Assembly: GCF_001460635.1 (NCBI RefSeq)
Contig: NZ_LN907858.1
Coordinates: 1,426,001 to 1,490,000, forward strand
Source of the DNA: Helicobacter typhlonius
GTDB taxonomy: Bacteria > Campylobacterota > Campylobacteria > Campylobacterales > Helicobacteraceae
DNA length: 64,000 nt
Direction: 5' to 3'
Every line of letters begins with the position of its first letter. Positions within the stretch are counted from its first letter, which is position 1. The notes below the pieces were generated by a model. It saw nothing but the letters and a program-made list of their open reading frames with translations. It was not told where the DNA came from and ran no database searches. Positions 25,172-35,767 of this stretch are shown here, piece by piece. The translations under genes and the position numbers were made by a program.

Positions 25172-26833
25172 TTATACAAATCTCCCCTCAATCATCTTTA
25201 GTTTCACTCCCAATGTAAAATCATCTCGCATAATCTCACAATACACATCGCCACATTGCCCTACCTCACGCATACAAGGCGCAAAAAACTCCACGCACAC
25301 AAGGCGCGTTTGCGTGCGTGTATCACGCAAGATATACTCAAAATGCACTCCCACCTTGCCAAAAGGCTTAATAGATTCTATACGCATATACTCGCATATC
25401 AAAACAGGCATTGGATTCCCCGCACCAAAGGGCGCAAAGTGCTCAATTATCTCTAGCAACTCTCTATCAATATTCGCACTCTCTATTTTGCCAAGCACAG
25501 AATCTTTATCTTCGCTCTCCTCACATACCATACAAAGAGATGAGGCAAAATCCCGCAGTTTCTCTTTCTCCACGCTTAGCCCCATTGCACCGCTATGTCC
25601 GCCAAAACCCAGTAATTTATCCGCCAAAGGCGTGATAGAAGCGATAAGATTTGCATCACCAAAGCTGCGCCCACTACCCTTGAGCACATTATTTATTTCA
25701 TTAAACACAAATGCACTTTTTTGATACTCCCTCGATAAATGCGAGGCTACAATACCCAGCACACCTTCGTGCCACCCTTGCGCGTAGCTCACCACAAAAT
25801 CATCATATTCTATCAAATGCTTGTGTGCGGATTCTAAAACCTCACTTTGAATCTTTTTGCGCTCATTGTTAAGGTTTAAAAGCCTCTCATACGCGCTTTG
25901 TGCCTTATCTAAATCCTCACTGACTAAAAATGCTAAAGCTACATCGGCACTCGCCATACGCCCGGGGGCATTAAGCAATGGGACGATATAAAAGCCCAAA
26001 GTCTGTGCGTCAAGTTTCTTGTATTTTTCTCGCAAAAGCCGCGCAAAAGGCATTGAAGTGGTATAAAGAGATTCTATACCTTTTTTAACAAGCAGACGAT
26101 TTATGCCAACAAGGGGCATTACATCGCCCACACTCGCTATGGCGAGATAGGGCAAAAACACGCTCATATTCACATCGCAATCAAGAATCTGCTTCAAAGT
26201 AGCGCAAAAATACCAAGCTACCACCGCGCCACAAATGGATTTCTGTGGAAAAGTGCATTCGCTCAAATAGGGGTCGATAATTACATCAGCTTCTGGCAGT
26301 TGGTGTGTGGGCGTGTGGTGGTCAGTAATCACAAGCGGAATCTGCGCCTCTTTGCACCATTGTGCGGCACAAAATGCGGTAATACCATTATCTACGCTTA
26401 TTACCACGGCAGCATTATTTGCATATTTTTGCAAGAGCGCGGCACTCACACCATAGCCGTCTGTAAAGCGATTGGGAATAATGAGTCGCATATTTGCATA
26501 GCCTAAGATTCTAAAGAATTGCACCATTATCGCACTCGCACACACGCCATCAGCGTCATAATCCCCAACCACGAGCACTTCTTGATTGCTTTTTATACAA
26601 TTTGCAACAATTTCCGCGCCCTCTGTGATATGCGCTAGGGCTTGAGGCAGGGGCAAGTCTTTGAGAGACTTATACCCCCTCTCCACATCACGCGCTAAAA
26701 GCCGCTCCAAAATCTGCGCCTTGCTAAGAATAGGATAATCACTTTGAGATACTGTATTTTTAGAATCTGCTTGAATATCTGTGTGTTGAGAATCCGCGCC
26801 CATAGATTCTATATGTTTTAAATCTACTTTCAT
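25172..26833 (-). CDS. recJ: Single-stranded-DNA-specific exonuclease RecJ
   Basis: RecJ degrades single-stranded DNA 5' to 3' in recombination and mismatch repair. The 553 residues include the DHH phosphoesterase motifs VVGDYDADGVCASAIM (about 91-106), VVISVDNGITA and VITDHHTP (about 168-175). The DHHA1 part GSGRSFGDANL and FGGHSGAMGLSVE (about 410-425) follows, then an OB fold. The ATG lies at the pyrG stop codon (26833), so the two are coupled. The N-terminal 35 residues are a variable, Ser/Asp-rich extension with two AGATTCTA words. Confidence 0.95.
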   Translation of the reverse strand: MKVDLKHIESMGADSQHTDIQADSKNTVSQSDYPILSKAQILERLLARDVERGYKSLKDLPLPQALAHITEGAEIVANCIKSNQEVLVVGDYDADGVCASAIMVQFFRILGYANMRLIIPNRFTDGYGVSAALLQKYANNAAVVISVDNGITAFCAAQWCKEAQIPLVITDHHTPTHQLPEADVIIDPYLSECTFPQKSICGAVVAWYFCATLKQILDCDVNMSVFLPYLAIASVGDVMPLVGINRLLVKKGIESLYTTSMPFARLLREKYKKLDAQTLGFYIVPLLNAPGRMASADVALAFLVSEDLDKAQSAYERLLNLNNERKKIQSEVLESAHKHLIEYDDFVVSYAQGWHEGVLGIVASHLSREYQKSAFVFNEINNVLKGSGRSFGDANLIASITPLADKLLGFGGHSGAMGLSVEKEKLRDFASSLCMVCEESEDKDSVLGKIESANIDRELLEIIEHFAPFGAGNPMPVLICEYMRIESIKPFGKVGVHFEYILRDTRTQTRLVCVEFFAPCMREVGQCGDVYCEIMRDDFTLGVKLKMIEGRFV

Positions 26834-28455
26834 TATGCTTTTTTATATCCTTGAGTTTGTCTCACAAACTCAAGGATAATTGGGTTGGGGCGCTGCAAAC
26901 GCGAGGTAAATTCAGGGTGAAACTGCACGGCTACAAACCACGGATGATTTGCGAGTTCAATAGATTCTATGAGCCCATTACTCTCGCCGCTCACAATCAT
27001 ACCATTTTGCTCAAAAAGTGTGCGATATGTTGGGTTTGCCTCGTATCGATGACGATGTCGCTCTTTGATGACTTTCTCTCTGCCATAGGCTTCATAAAGT
27101 TTTGTGCCCTCTTTGATGTGGCATTCATACTCACCAAGTCGCATTGTCCCACCCATAGGCGAAGTATGCGTGCGAAGCTGTTTATTGCCCTGCGTGTCTA
27201 TAAAATCCTCAATCAAATAAATAATAGGCTCTTTGGTATACACATCAAATTCCACAGAATTTGCATCTTTGATACCTAGCACATTGCGCGCGAACTCAAT
27301 CAAAGAAAGCTGCATACCTAGACAAATGCCAAGCATAGGAATATTTTCCTCTCGCGCATATTTAATCGCTGCAAGTTTCCCCGCTATGCCCCTCTCGCCA
27401 AACCCTCCGGGAATAAGGATAGAATCCACATCGTGCAAAAGTGTGATATTCTCCTCCAAAAGCTCACTATCAATCCATTTAATATTCACGCGCGTATCGG
27501 TGTTTGCCCCCGCGTGAATAAGAGATTCTATAAGGGATTTATAAGATTCTTTAAGACTCAAATACTTCCCCACAAAGCCAATAGTTACTTGACTTTTGGG
27601 CGCGATAATCTTTTTTACAAGCATATCCCAATTATCCATTTTTGGCTCTAATGCACCAAGCCCCAAATATCGCGCTATGGGCGTGAGTATGCCCTCCTCC
27701 AAGAAATTAAGCGGACATTTATAAATACTCTCTGTATCCTCTGCCACTATCACACTATCATCATCAACATCGCAGCTCAAAGCAAGTTTGCGCTTTAATT
27801 CTTTATCAAGGCTCTTTTCACAGCGCGCCACGAGAATCTGCGGGGAAATTCCAATGCGTCTTAACTCCTGCACAGAATGTTGGGTGGGCTTTGTTTTTAG
27901 CTCACCAGCTGCGCGCACAAGCGGGATAAGTGTAACGTGGATAGAAATTACTTGCTTATTTCCTAGCTCGTGTTTCATCTGTCGCATAGCCTCAAGGTAT
28001 GGCATTCCCTCTATATCGCCCACGGTACCCCCAAGCTCCACAACGAGAAAATCACTTCCGTCTCCGGCGAGTTTAATGCGACTTTTAATCTCATCTACAA
28101 TATGTGGCACGATTTGAATCGTCTTGCCTAAATACTTGCCCTTGCGCTCTTTTTCAATCACAGACATATATACTTGCCCTGTGGTAAAGTTATTTGTTTT
28201 ATGAAAATCCTTATTCAAAAAACGTTCATAATGCCCTATATCTAAATCTGTCTCCGCGCCATCGCTTGTAACAAACACTTCGCCGTGCTCTAGCGGACTC
28301 ATCGTGCCCGGATCGACATTAATATAAGGGTCAATTTTTAGGATTGAGACATTATAATCACTATGCTGAAGTAAAGTTGCAATTGAAGAAGAAGTGATAC
28401 CCTTTCCAAGAGAACTTAAAACACCTCCGGTTACAAAAATATATTTGGTTTCCAT
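26833..28455 (-). CDS. pyrG: CTP synthase
   Basis: It aminates UTP to CTP with glutamine as nitrogen donor. The 540 residues hold the synthase P-loop [19 protein letters not shown] (about 9-27) and [13 protein letters not shown]. The class I glutaminase domain has GGFGERG, the nucleophile in [16 protein letters not shown] (about 377-392) and [12 protein letters not shown] (about 511-522). It heads the pyrG-recJ unit. Confidence 0.99.
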   Translation of the reverse strand: METKYIFVTGGVLSSLGKGITSSSIATLLQHSDYNVSILKIDPYINVDPGTMSPLEHGEVFVTSDGAETDLDIGHYERFLNKDFHKTNNFTTGQVYMSVIEKERKGKYLGKTIQIVPHIVDEIKSRIKLAGDGSDFLVVELGGTVGDIEGMPYLEAMRQMKHELGNKQVISIHVTLIPLVRAAGELKTKPTQHSVQELRRIGISPQILVARCEKSLDKELKRKLALSCDVDDDSVIVAEDTESIYKCPLNFLEEGILTPIARYLGLGALEPKMDNWDMLVKKIIAPKSQVTIGFVGKYLSLKESYKSLIESLIHAGANTDTRVNIKWIDSELLEENITLLHDVDSILIPGGFGERGIAGKLAAIKYAREENIPMLGICLGMQLSLIEFARNVLGIKDANSVEFDVYTKEPIIYLIEDFIDTQGNKQLRTHTSPMGGTMRLGEYECHIKEGTKLYEAYGREKVIKERHRHRYEANPTYRTLFEQNGMIVSGESNGLIESIELANHPWFVAVQFHPEFTSRLQRPNPIILEFVRQTQGYKKA

Positions 28456-28594
28456 AACATATCCTTGATTAAGATTCTAAAATTTGCGAGAATGATAATA
28501 AAAGAGTAGTTAAAAGCTTGTTAATTTACTCTTTTTTGTGTTTTATCTTTTATGATAATGATTTTTCATTACATCTTAGCTCAAGGAGAATATT

Positions 28595-29818
28595 TTGCAA
28601 GACTATTTAATATTATTTATCGCGCTCTTTGTATGCCTCTACACCATACCTAGCATTATTTTAGCCCTACTTCAAAGCAAACACATCAAAGCAGAAATGC
28701 TAAAACCCGCTATTCTTTTAGAATCCGAAGATTATCGCATAGCAGGAGAATACGCTCTCGCCTCCTTGAAGCTTGATATTATCTCTAAAGTCGTTGAAGC
28801 GGTTGTTTTTGTGCTATGGGTAAGCTTTGGCTTATCTTTCCTTAACACCATTATTCAATCTATTGCGCCTAATATCAACCCTTTGTGGCAAGGAGTGGCT
28901 CTCGTGCTTAGCTTTGTCATCATTGGGAGCATTATTGACTTACCCCTTAGTATTTATAAGACATTTGGACTTGATAAGAGATTCCATTTTAGTAATCAAA
29001 CGCCACGTATTTTTATAGCCGATTTGTTTAAAACACTGTTCCTAAGCATTATTCTAGGTGGCATTGTGGCGACTTTGCTTATTTCGATTATAGACAATAT
29101 CGCGCTGTGGTGGATTGCAGGATTCATAGCTCTACTTGCAATCGTTATTTTAGTCAATTTTATCTACCCCACACTTATCGCGCCACTTTTCAATAAATTT
29201 ACCCCACTTGATGATGAAAACCTCAAATCCCGCATTGAATCCCTGATGAATAGCATAGGATTCAAAAGTAGTGGTATTTTTGTGGTCGATGCTTCAAAAC
29301 ACGATGGGCGACTCAATGCCTATTTTGGTGGTTTTGGCAAAAGTAAGCGCGTGGTGCTTTTTGATACCCTGCTTGATAAGATTAGTGCTGATGGGTTGAT
29401 TGCGATTTTAGGGCACGAGCTGGGACATTTCAAACATAATGATATTTTCAAAAATATCATTATTATGGCTTGTGTGCTTTTTGCACTTTTTTTTGTTGTG
29501 GGGCATTTACCCTCACAACTTTTTGATACAATCGGCTTAGCCCACAATGGCGCGAGTATCCTCGTGCTTATGTTGCTTATCTCGCCTATTATTGGCTTTT
29601 GGTTTATGCCACTCATTGGCTACTTTAGTCGCAAGGCTGAATATGCTGCTGATGAATTTGGTGCTGGGATTTCGAGCAAACACTGCCTTGCAAACGCGCT
29701 CGTGCGCCTTGTTAATGAAAACAAAAGTTTTCCAAGCTCACACCCCGCATACATTTTCTTTTACTACACCCACCCACCGCTTTTACAAAGGCTCAAAGCA
29801 CTAAATTATGAAGCATAG
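28595..29818 (+). CDS. M48 family zinc metalloprotease (Ste24/CAAX protease-like)
   Basis: A 407-residue membrane protease. The zinc site is ILGHELGHFKHN (HEXXH, about residues 273-284) with the third ligand in the KAEYAADEFGA segment (about 350). Several helices precede and flank it, as in Ste24. The start is TTG, well placed after AAGGAG (28583-28588). Members cleave membrane or misfolded proteins; a prenylated CAAX substrate is unlikely in bacteria. GATAAT near 28552-28557 may be the -10. It overlaps the prmC start by 11 bases. Confidence 0.9.
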   Translation: MQDYLILFIALFVCLYTIPSIILALLQSKHIKAEMLKPAILLESEDYRIAGEYALASLKLDIISKVVEAVVFVLWVSFGLSFLNTIIQSIAPNINPLWQGVALVLSFVIIGSIIDLPLSIYKTFGLDKRFHFSNQTPRIFIADLFKTLFLSIILGGIVATLLISIIDNIALWWIAGFIALLAIVILVNFIYPTLIAPLFNKFTPLDDENLKSRIESLMNSIGFKSSGIFVVDASKHDGRLNAYFGGFGKSKRVVLFDTLLDKISADGLIAILGHELGHFKHNDIFKNIIIMACVLFALFFVVGHLPSQLFDTIGLAHNGASILVLMLLISPIIGFWFMPLIGYFSRKAEYAADEFGAGISSKHCLANALVRLVNENKSFPSSHPAYIFFYYTHPPLLQRLKALNYEA

Positions 29819-30644
29819 TATTGATGAGCTTTTGCAAAGAGCTACAAGCGATTTATCCCTTGTAGCCCAAAATCTCTCGCTCAAACCAAAAATGGAGAGT
29901 GAGATTCTATTAGGCTTTGTGCTAGATGTCCCCCGAATCTACCTTCACACACACGGCGCACAAATTATAGAATCTACCCTCGCTACACATTTTCTCTCTC
30001 TTGTCTCTAGACGCAAAAATGGTATGCCTATCGAATACCTCACTCAAAAGGCAAGTTTTTATGGATTTGATTTTTTTGTGAATCCTAGTGTGCTTATCCC
30101 GCGCCCAGAGAGTGAGATTCTTATCGATAAGGCAAGGGAGCTTATACATAAGCATAATATCACATCAATCGCAGAAATTGGCATAGGTTCGGGCATTCTC
30201 ACCACCACACTCGCTAGGCTAGAGCCACAATGTCGATTTTTTGCGACAGATATTAGCCAAGAGGCACTTTATGTAGCGCGTCAAAATATCGCTACCCACG
30301 CACCAAATGCAGATATTACCCTTCATCACTGCTCGATTTTGCCGCCCGATATGTCCTCCTTTGAGCTACTTATCAGCAATCCACCCTATATTAGAGATGA
30401 TTACCCTATAAGCAAACCGCTTCGCTATGAGCCGCAAATTGCACTTTTTGGGGGAAAGGATGGGCTAGATGTGTATAGGGAGATTCTAAAAACCATAGAG
30501 GGGCGCACGAATATATGGCTTCTCTGCGAAATGGGATATGACCAAAAAGAGGCTATGGGCATATTGCTACAAAATGCGAAAAATGTGGAATTTTATAAGG
30601 ATTTAAGTGGCTGGGATAGGGGATTTAGCGCATACTTTATGTAA
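29808..30644 (+). CDS. prmC: Release-factor glutamine N5-methyltransferase PrmC
   Basis: PrmC methylates the Gln of the GGQ motif in peptide-release factors. The 278 residues show the N-terminal helical domain, PRPESEILIDKA (about 99-110), SAM motif IAEIGIGSGILTTTLAR (about 121-137) and the catalytic ISNPPYIRDDY (about 194-204). Start and operon partner: the ATG lies inside the M48 protease end, with an 11-base overlap. Confidence 0.95.
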   Translation: MKHSIDELLQRATSDLSLVAQNLSLKPKMESEILLGFVLDVPRIYLHTHGAQIIESTLATHFLSLVSRRKNGMPIEYLTQKASFYGFDFFVNPSVLIPRPESEILIDKARELIHKHNITSIAEIGIGSGILTTTLARLEPQCRFFATDISQEALYVARQNIATHAPNADITLHHCSILPPDMSSFELLISNPPYIRDDYPISKPLRYEPQIALFGGKDGLDVYREILKTIEGRTNIWLLCEMGYDQKEAMGILLQNAKNVEFYKDLSGWDRGFSAYFM

Positions 30645-30666
30645 AAATTCACATTTGTGTTGTCTT

Positions 30667-31398
30667 TTAATACCCAATGCCACAAAGATACAACCCTTGA
30701 GGACTAATAGGGTAATGATAATGCCGTTTTTTGCCTAAAAGCTGCTCCTGTAGATTCTCAATACTCATCTCGCCCCTACTCACGCTCAAAGCCGTGCCCA
30801 CCATTAGGCGCACTTGTGAGCGCAAAAAGCCATTTCCACGCATATACACGACATCTATGCCCCCGCGCTGATAATGTCGCACATCAAAAATATGTCGCAC
30901 ATCATCTTTCGTATATGAACCATTTTTCTTAAAAAATACAAAATTATGTGTGCCTTTAAAAAGCCTTAAGGCTTGATGAAAGCGCACCATATCGCCGATT
31001 TTTTCATAGTTTATATATGCTGAAGCAAAAGGTGATGGACGAGTAGGAGAGAGCAAAAAACGATACGCGCGCCACTTCGCATCAAAGCGCGGATGAAAAT
31101 GTGAATCCACCTCGCACAATGAGCGCACCATAATATGCGGATAGAGCTTTGCATTAAGAAGTGAGCGCAAAAAATGCGTATCGTATCTGTGGATATGCTT
31201 GTTTTGAAAGCTAATCACCTGCGCGGTGGCGTGTACTCCTTTGTCGGTGCGAGAAGCCCCCAAAATCTCCCCGCCAATCCCCACACGCGCAAAAGATTCT
31301 ATCAATTCGCCCAAAACACTGCGCCTATGCTTTTGGAGAGCAAAACCACTAAACGCACTTCCATCATAAGCAATTACCGCTTTAAATCTACACATCAA
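30667..31398 (-). CDS. truA: tRNA pseudouridine(38-40) synthase TruA
   Basis: It makes pseudouridine at positions 38-40 of the tRNA anticodon arm. The 243 residues carry the catalytic Asp in GASRTDKGVHATAQV (about 42-56), DSHFHPRFDAKWRAYRFLL (about 101-119) and FLRSQVRLMVGTAL (about 203-216). It overlaps the LptF/G-like gene upstream by 4 bases and is the last gene of the nrdB unit. Confidence 0.96.
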   Translation of the reverse strand: MMCRFKAVIAYDGSAFSGFALQKHRRSVLGELIESFARVGIGGEILGASRTDKGVHATAQVISFQNKHIHRYDTHFLRSLLNAKLYPHIMVRSLCEVDSHFHPRFDAKWRAYRFLLSPTRPSPFASAYINYEKIGDMVRFHQALRLFKGTHNFVFFKKNGSYTKDDVRHIFDVRHYQRGGIDVVYMRGNGFLRSQVRLMVGTALSVSRGEMSIENLQEQLLGKKRHYHYPISPQGLYLCGIGY

Positions 31399-32414
31399 TA
31401 AAACTTAGAAATAAACTTTCTATACAGCATAAAACTTATATAAAACCACAGCAGAGGGAAAATCCCCATACCAATCAGAGGGAAATTATCAGAAATAATG
31501 TGCATACAGACAAAATACAGGCTTACCGCGGCAATCACATACCCATAAGACATATTTGAGCTAAAGCGGGGATTTGCAATGCCAAAAAGCGGGATAAGAA
31601 AAATAGACACAAGAGGGAAAAGAGAGACAAGCACAGCTTGAGCGAGTTTGCGCGATTTTTGCCTTGAATCTGGCATAAAAGCATCACTCCAATACTCAAT
31701 CAAATCATAGCCCCTCAACTGCGGTGCGCTCACATTTTGACGCACACTCATTTGTCTATAATCTGCCCTCTTAATCTCATCTGGAGCGGCAAAATATGCA
31801 CTACCATTGCTGAGATTTAATTCAAAAAGCCCCTGATTATTGTTTGTCTTGCCCTCCTGTGCGACAATAAATGTATCGCCCTCAAAACCATTTTCGGAAA
31901 ATAAAATGAGATTTTGATAATTACGATTTGATACGCTATCCACATACACGAGCCAATCGCCCAGCTTTTGTCCAAACTCGCCGGGCTTAATATTCACATC
32001 GATATCCGCTCTTTTTTGCGCCACGAAGTTTTTTGAAGCACTATTGGCAAGTGGCAACATAATGAGCGAAAACACAAACAAAATAAGCGTAGCTAAAAGT
32101 ATGATAGGAAAAAAAAATCGCACAATATCAAAGGGCTTGCTCCCAAGCGAGAAACACACTAAGAGTTCATATTCATACGCTAGACGTGATATACTTAATA
32201 CCAAGGCAGTAAAAAATGTGATGGGTATGATGAAAAATAAGCTGCTAGGTATGAGATACAAAAACAAAGTCCCCAAATCTAAAAAACTCATTTTTACCAC
32301 ATATGTGCGCCCCGCAATATCAATCAAAAGCACGACAGAAGCGATAAATAATAACACGACAAAGAAAGGAAAAAACACCTGTGCAAAGCTCATAAATAAA
32401 TAACGTTTAAGCAT
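31395..32414 (-). CDS. LptF/LptG family permease (YjgP/YjgQ)
   Basis: A 339-residue inner-membrane protein with three N-terminal helices, a periplasmic beta-domain (about residues 125-245) and three C-terminal helices, the layout of LptF/LptG. These form the channel of the LptB2FG transporter that extracts lipopolysaccharide. The N-terminal KRYLFMSFAQVFFPFFVVLLF is typical of the family. Which paralogue it is cannot be told from sequence alone. A run of nine A at about 32109-32117 lies within it. Confidence 0.85.
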   Translation of the reverse strand: MLKRYLFMSFAQVFFPFFVVLLFIASVVLLIDIAGRTYVVKMSFLDLGTLFLYLIPSSLFFIIPITFFTALVLSISRLAYEYELLVCFSLGSKPFDIVRFFFPIILLATLILFVFSLIMLPLANSASKNFVAQKRADIDVNIKPGEFGQKLGDWLVYVDSVSNRNYQNLILFSENGFEGDTFIVAQEGKTNNNQGLFELNLSNGSAYFAAPDEIKRADYRQMSVRQNVSAPQLRGYDLIEYWSDAFMPDSRQKSRKLAQAVLVSLFPLVSIFLIPLFGIANPRFSSNMSYGYVIAAVSLYFVCMHIISDNFPLIGMGIFPLLWFYISFMLYRKFISKFY

Positions 32415-32417
32415 AGT

Positions 32418-33068
32418 TCATATCCCAATTTCAATCCATATAAAATTTACCATTGTGCCAAGAAAAATAAAAAAACAAAATGGTAATTTTAAAGAGAACA
32501 AACTGCGCTTAAAAAAAAGATAGAGAATAAGTGCATAAACAAGAGCTGCAATACTGCCTAAAAAAACACTCACAAAAGCATTTATTGCGCCAAAAGCTAT
32601 ACCCAAAGAGCTCAAAACTATAATATCCGCCTCGCCGATAATATCCCTATCACTAAGGGATTGATAAAAGGCTTTGAGAACAAAAAATATTCCCCCCACA
32701 CCAAAACCCAAAAGCACCCTATACACAAAGCTATCTCCAATCATACTGCTATCCAAAAAAGCATATATCACACATATAAAAAGGAGTGAAAAATTGAGCA
32801 CATCGGGTATTGCGAGGCATTTAATATCAATAATGCCAAGTACGAATAAAAACATCAAAATCGCATAGGACACACCAACGCCCTGCCACATAAGGACACC
32901 AAAAGAGCAGAGGCTAAGAATCAAAAAGTAGATTCTATACTGCGTAGAGGCAAGAAAATGAAGCAGTGAGGCATTTTGCTCTCTCTGTTCCGCATATAAT
33001 GCAATAAGTATCGCACCGACAAAACCATAACACAAAGAAAGCGCGATAAAAATTGACATTGATGTCAT
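32418..33068 (-). CDS. A24-type prepilin peptidase-like membrane protein
   Basis: 216 residues, mostly six to seven membrane helices. The two aspartates expected of A24 peptidases are visible: IIDIKCLAIPD (about 80-90) and IGEADIIVLSSLG (about 141-153, usually G-x-G-D). The N-terminal methylase domain with its zinc Cys pairs, found in PilD, is absent. The short form is like TadV/archaeal peptidases. No pilin gene lies nearby, so the substrate is unknown. Loss of protease function cannot be excluded because GxGD reads GEAD. Confidence 0.7.
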   Translation of the reverse strand: MTSMSIFIALSLCYGFVGAILIALYAEQREQNASLLHFLASTQYRIYFLILSLCSFGVLMWQGVGVSYAILMFLFVLGIIDIKCLAIPDVLNFSLLFICVIYAFLDSSMIGDSFVYRVLLGFGVGGIFFVLKAFYQSLSDRDIIGEADIIVLSSLGIAFGAINAFVSVFLGSIAALVYALILYLFFKRSLFSLKLPFCFFIFLGTMVNFIWIEIGI

Positions 33069-33075
33069 TTTTGCC

Positions 33076-33711
33076 CTACCTCACTATATCATCTTGCACA
33101 TCGACAAAGAGACAGTCGCCCAAGCACTCGCCCGCTCCTAAAATTCCATTACATTTTCTAAAACGTTTTATCACCTGCTTATTCCCTTCAAGCATAGGCG
33201 CAACAATCACGCCACCCTCTTGAAGCTGATTAATAATCACTTGAGGGATATTCCTCGCACACGCTGAAAATAATATCGCATCAAAGGGTGCGTATTCCGC
33301 CCAGCCCTTTTGCCCATCATCAAGCTTTACAAAAATATTATGGGATTGCAAGAGCTTAAATCGCTCCTTTGCCTTAATTAGAAGTTTGTCAATGCGCTCA
33401 ATACTAAATACGCGGCGAAAGAGATGGGAAAGCACCATTGCCTGATAGCCGCTCCCACAGCCAATCTCCAACACCGAATCCCCACCATTTGGCGCAAGAT
33501 ATTCTGTCATCTGCGCGACTGTAAGCGGGGAGCTAATATATTGAGATTCTGTCATAGGCAGGGGATTTATATCATAGGCTAAATATGGTGCAAATCCAGC
33601 GGGAATAAATTTCTCCCTATCTACCGCGCAAAGTGCTGCAACGACCTTAGACGAAAGTGGAAAGATTTTAGTAATTTCATCACACATTTCCTTTGCAGCA
33701 AGTTTATACAT
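33076..33711 (-). CDS. pcm: Protein-L-isoaspartate O-methyltransferase
   Basis: It methylates isoaspartyl residues in aged proteins, starting their repair. The 211 residues show the family pre-motif PMTESQYISSPLTVAQM (about 52-68), SAM motif VLEIGCGSGYQAMVLS (about 79-94) and IDKLLIKAKERF, with LDDGQKGW further on. It abuts the nitrilase gene upstream with no gap. Confidence 0.93.
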   Translation of the reverse strand: MYKLAAKEMCDEITKIFPLSSKVVAALCAVDREKFIPAGFAPYLAYDINPLPMTESQYISSPLTVAQMTEYLAPNGGDSVLEIGCGSGYQAMVLSHLFRRVFSIERIDKLLIKAKERFKLLQSHNIFVKLDDGQKGWAEYAPFDAILFSACARNIPQVIINQLQEGGVIVAPMLEGNKQVIKRFRKCNGILGAGECLGDCLFVDVQDDIVR

Positions 33712-34449
33712 TTAGTTTATCTTTATGTTTGTGTTGATGTATTTTCTCATACGCGTAGTTTCGCTTATATCTGCTTCGTGAGTAATTAAATGTTTTTTGT
33801 CATTTTTATACACGATCCCATAGGGTGTGATAATTGCACTTCCCTTTGCCATTATATCATTTGCGCTATTACTCGCTAAGACAAAAGCTTGATTTATCAC
33901 TGCCAAAGCGGTGCATAAGACCTCAAAGTGATTTTTGCGTGCCTTGCCCCATTGCGCGCTTACAAAAATCAAATCTGCACCCTTTATCTGTTCCCATAGC
34001 TCCACGAAACGCAATTCAAAACACACCAAAGCTGCACATTTAAGCCCATTTATCTCAAAAATGCTAATCTCACTTTTATCTCCCGCGACAAAGTGTAGCT
34101 GCTCATCACCGAGTGAAAAAAGTTTATGCTTGCTTTGCTTATGTATCACTTCTCCATTGTGAAACACCTTGAGATTATTAAAAAACTTCTTGTTTTTTTC
34201 CTCAATCATCGTAATCACAAGAGTATTTTGATATTTTGCACTACATTCCAAAAATCGCTCTGTCGCAAGTTTTGAAAACTCACTCGCTTCGCTCATACGT
34301 TGATACGCAAAACCGCTTAGTGCCACCTCCGGTGCACACACGATCGCCCCTTTGCCACATTGAGCGAGTAAATCCTCCACCTGTGCAAGATTTTGTTCAA
34401 AATCTTGCGCCGTTTTTATCTGCATAGCATAGAGTTTTTTAGAAATCAT
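33712..34449 (-). CDS. Carbon-nitrogen hydrolase (nitrilase superfamily)
   Basis: About 245 residues with the Glu-Lys-Cys triad: [13 protein letters not shown] (Glu), [10 protein letters not shown] (Lys) and [15 protein letters not shown] (Cys). Length and motifs fit omega-amidase or small amidase branches; the substrate is unknown. The frame stays open to 34587 inside nrdB, but the best start is ATG 34449, giving an 11-base overlap with the nrdB end and normal family length. It is co-transcribed with nrdB and pcm. Confidence 0.88.
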   Translation of the reverse strand: MISKKLYAMQIKTAQDFEQNLAQVEDLLAQCGKGAIVCAPEVALSGFAYQRMSEASEFSKLATERFLECSAKYQNTLVITMIEEKNKKFFNNLKVFHNGEVIHKQSKHKLFSLGDEQLHFVAGDKSEISIFEINGLKCAALVCFELRFVELWEQIKGADLIFVSAQWGKARKNHFEVLCTALAVINQAFVLASNSANDIMAKGSAIITPYGIVYKNDKKHLITHEADISETTRMRKYINTNIKIN

Positions 34450-35488
34450 CGAAATTAAGACTCCCTTTTGAATAATTTGTAACCTTTGATTCAAAGAAAT
34501 TTGTCTTTTGCTCATTAAAGCTTGAAAAAGCATTAACCCACTTGATAGGATGTTGGTTATTATAAAGCTTTTTGAATCCAACCGCATTCAAACGTTCATC
34601 TGCAAGGTATTGTATATACTCGCGTATAATCTCTGTCGTTAGCCCTAGAATCTGCCCCTGCGTGATATAATCACCCCAGCTTGATTCTATATCCACTGCT
34701 TTCCTAAACATCTCTATCACTTCCTCTTCAAGTGCCGGAGTGAAAAGATGTTCCTGCTCCTTACGCAAGGAACGAATCATATTTTGAAACAAGATTAAAT
34801 GCGTTACCTCATCGCGCTGAATAAATCGTATCATCTGTGCAGAGCCTAGCATTTTGCCACTACGCGCAAGGGCGTAAAAGAATGAGAACCCACTATAAAA
34901 ATAAATACCCTCTAAAATTTGATTGGCAAACATCGCCTTTAATAAGCCCTGCTCATTTGGATTCCGTGCAAGTTCAGTATATACATTAGCAATATAATCA
35001 TTCTTGCTTCTTAGCTTCATATCAGTGCGCCACATATTATAGATATTCTCTGTATTCGCAGCAATAGATTCTACCATTACCGCGTAGCTTTGAGAGTGCA
35101 ATGCCTCCTCGTATGCCTGACGCACAAGCACAAGATTAATCTCTGGACTCGTGATGTAGGGATTGACATTATCGATGAGGTTATTTGTTTGCAGCGAATC
35201 CATAAAAATAAGTTGCGCCAATGCCCTATCATAGCCTAGTTTTTCTTGAGGTGTTAAGCCAACTTCATAATCACGTTTATCTGGATTCATATTGACTTCT
35301 TCTGGAAACCAAGTATTAGCAAGCATCACCTTCCATAGATTATAAGCCCATTGATATTTGATTTGCGTGAGCTCAAACATACTCGTAGGATTACCACCAA
35401 AAATACGTCTATCTGCGACACTTTCAGTAGATTCTGGATTGTAGATTAATTTACGTGAAATAGGCTTATTTTCGTGTGTGATACTCAT
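34439..35488 (-). CDS. nrdB: Ribonucleotide reductase class I beta subunit
   Basis: It carries the metal centre and tyrosyl radical used by NrdA to reduce ribonucleoside diphosphates. The 349 residues include the metal-ligand motifs [12 protein letters not shown] (Glu and His, about 124-135) and [10 protein letters not shown] (Glu and His, about 230-239), and a C-terminal tail (NFDDF) that would dock to NrdA. It is the first gene of a six-gene minus-strand unit (nrdB, nitrilase, pcm, A24-like, LptF/G-like, truA). nrdA is not in the window. Confidence 0.96.
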   Translation of the reverse strand: MSITHENKPISRKLIYNPESTESVADRRIFGGNPTSMFELTQIKYQWAYNLWKVMLANTWFPEEVNMNPDKRDYEVGLTPQEKLGYDRALAQLIFMDSLQTNNLIDNVNPYITSPEINLVLVRQAYEEALHSQSYAVMVESIAANTENIYNMWRTDMKLRSKNDYIANVYTELARNPNEQGLLKAMFANQILEGIYFYSGFSFFYALARSGKMLGSAQMIRFIQRDEVTHLILFQNMIRSLRKEQEHLFTPALEEEVIEMFRKAVDIESSWGDYITQGQILGLTTEIIREYIQYLADERLNAVGFKKLYNNQHPIKWVNAFSSFNEQKTNFFESKVTNYSKGSLNFDDF

Positions 35489-35604
35489 TAAAAACCTTTA
35501 GAAATTTTTGTAAAGCTGTAATTGTATGGATTTAACGCTTAAAAAACGATATAAAACGATGTTTATTTTTCAACCGATACCGACCAAAAAGAAAAATAGG
35601 AAAG

Positions 35605-35689
35605 TGGTGCGGGAAAGAGGACTTGAACCTCCACGCCTTGCGGCGCCAGATCCTAAGTCTGGTGCGTCTGCCAATTTCGCCATTCCCGC
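35605..35689 (-). tRNA. tRNA-Leu (anticodon UAG)
   Basis: An 85-base class II tRNA. The 7-bp acceptor stem (GCGGGAA with TTCCCGC) and the discriminator A plus CCA are encoded. The anticodon stem CCAGA/TCTGG encloses CTTAGGA, giving anticodon UAG, which reads CUA and other CUN codons. A short variable-arm hairpin (GCCGCAAGGC) and the T-arm GGAGGTTCAAGTCC are clear. Confidence 0.97.
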
Positions 35690-35767
35690 AAGAAAAAAGA
35701 ATAAACCCAAAGCCTAAACTAAAGAGTAAAAATGAAATGCGTATTTTACCTATTCAATCTTTAAAAT

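Noticed and set aside
33712-34587. Longer nitrilase starting inside nrdB
   Set aside because: The extra residues are nrdB antisense-free but out-of-frame sequence, with no family match; ATG 34449 fits length and overlap.
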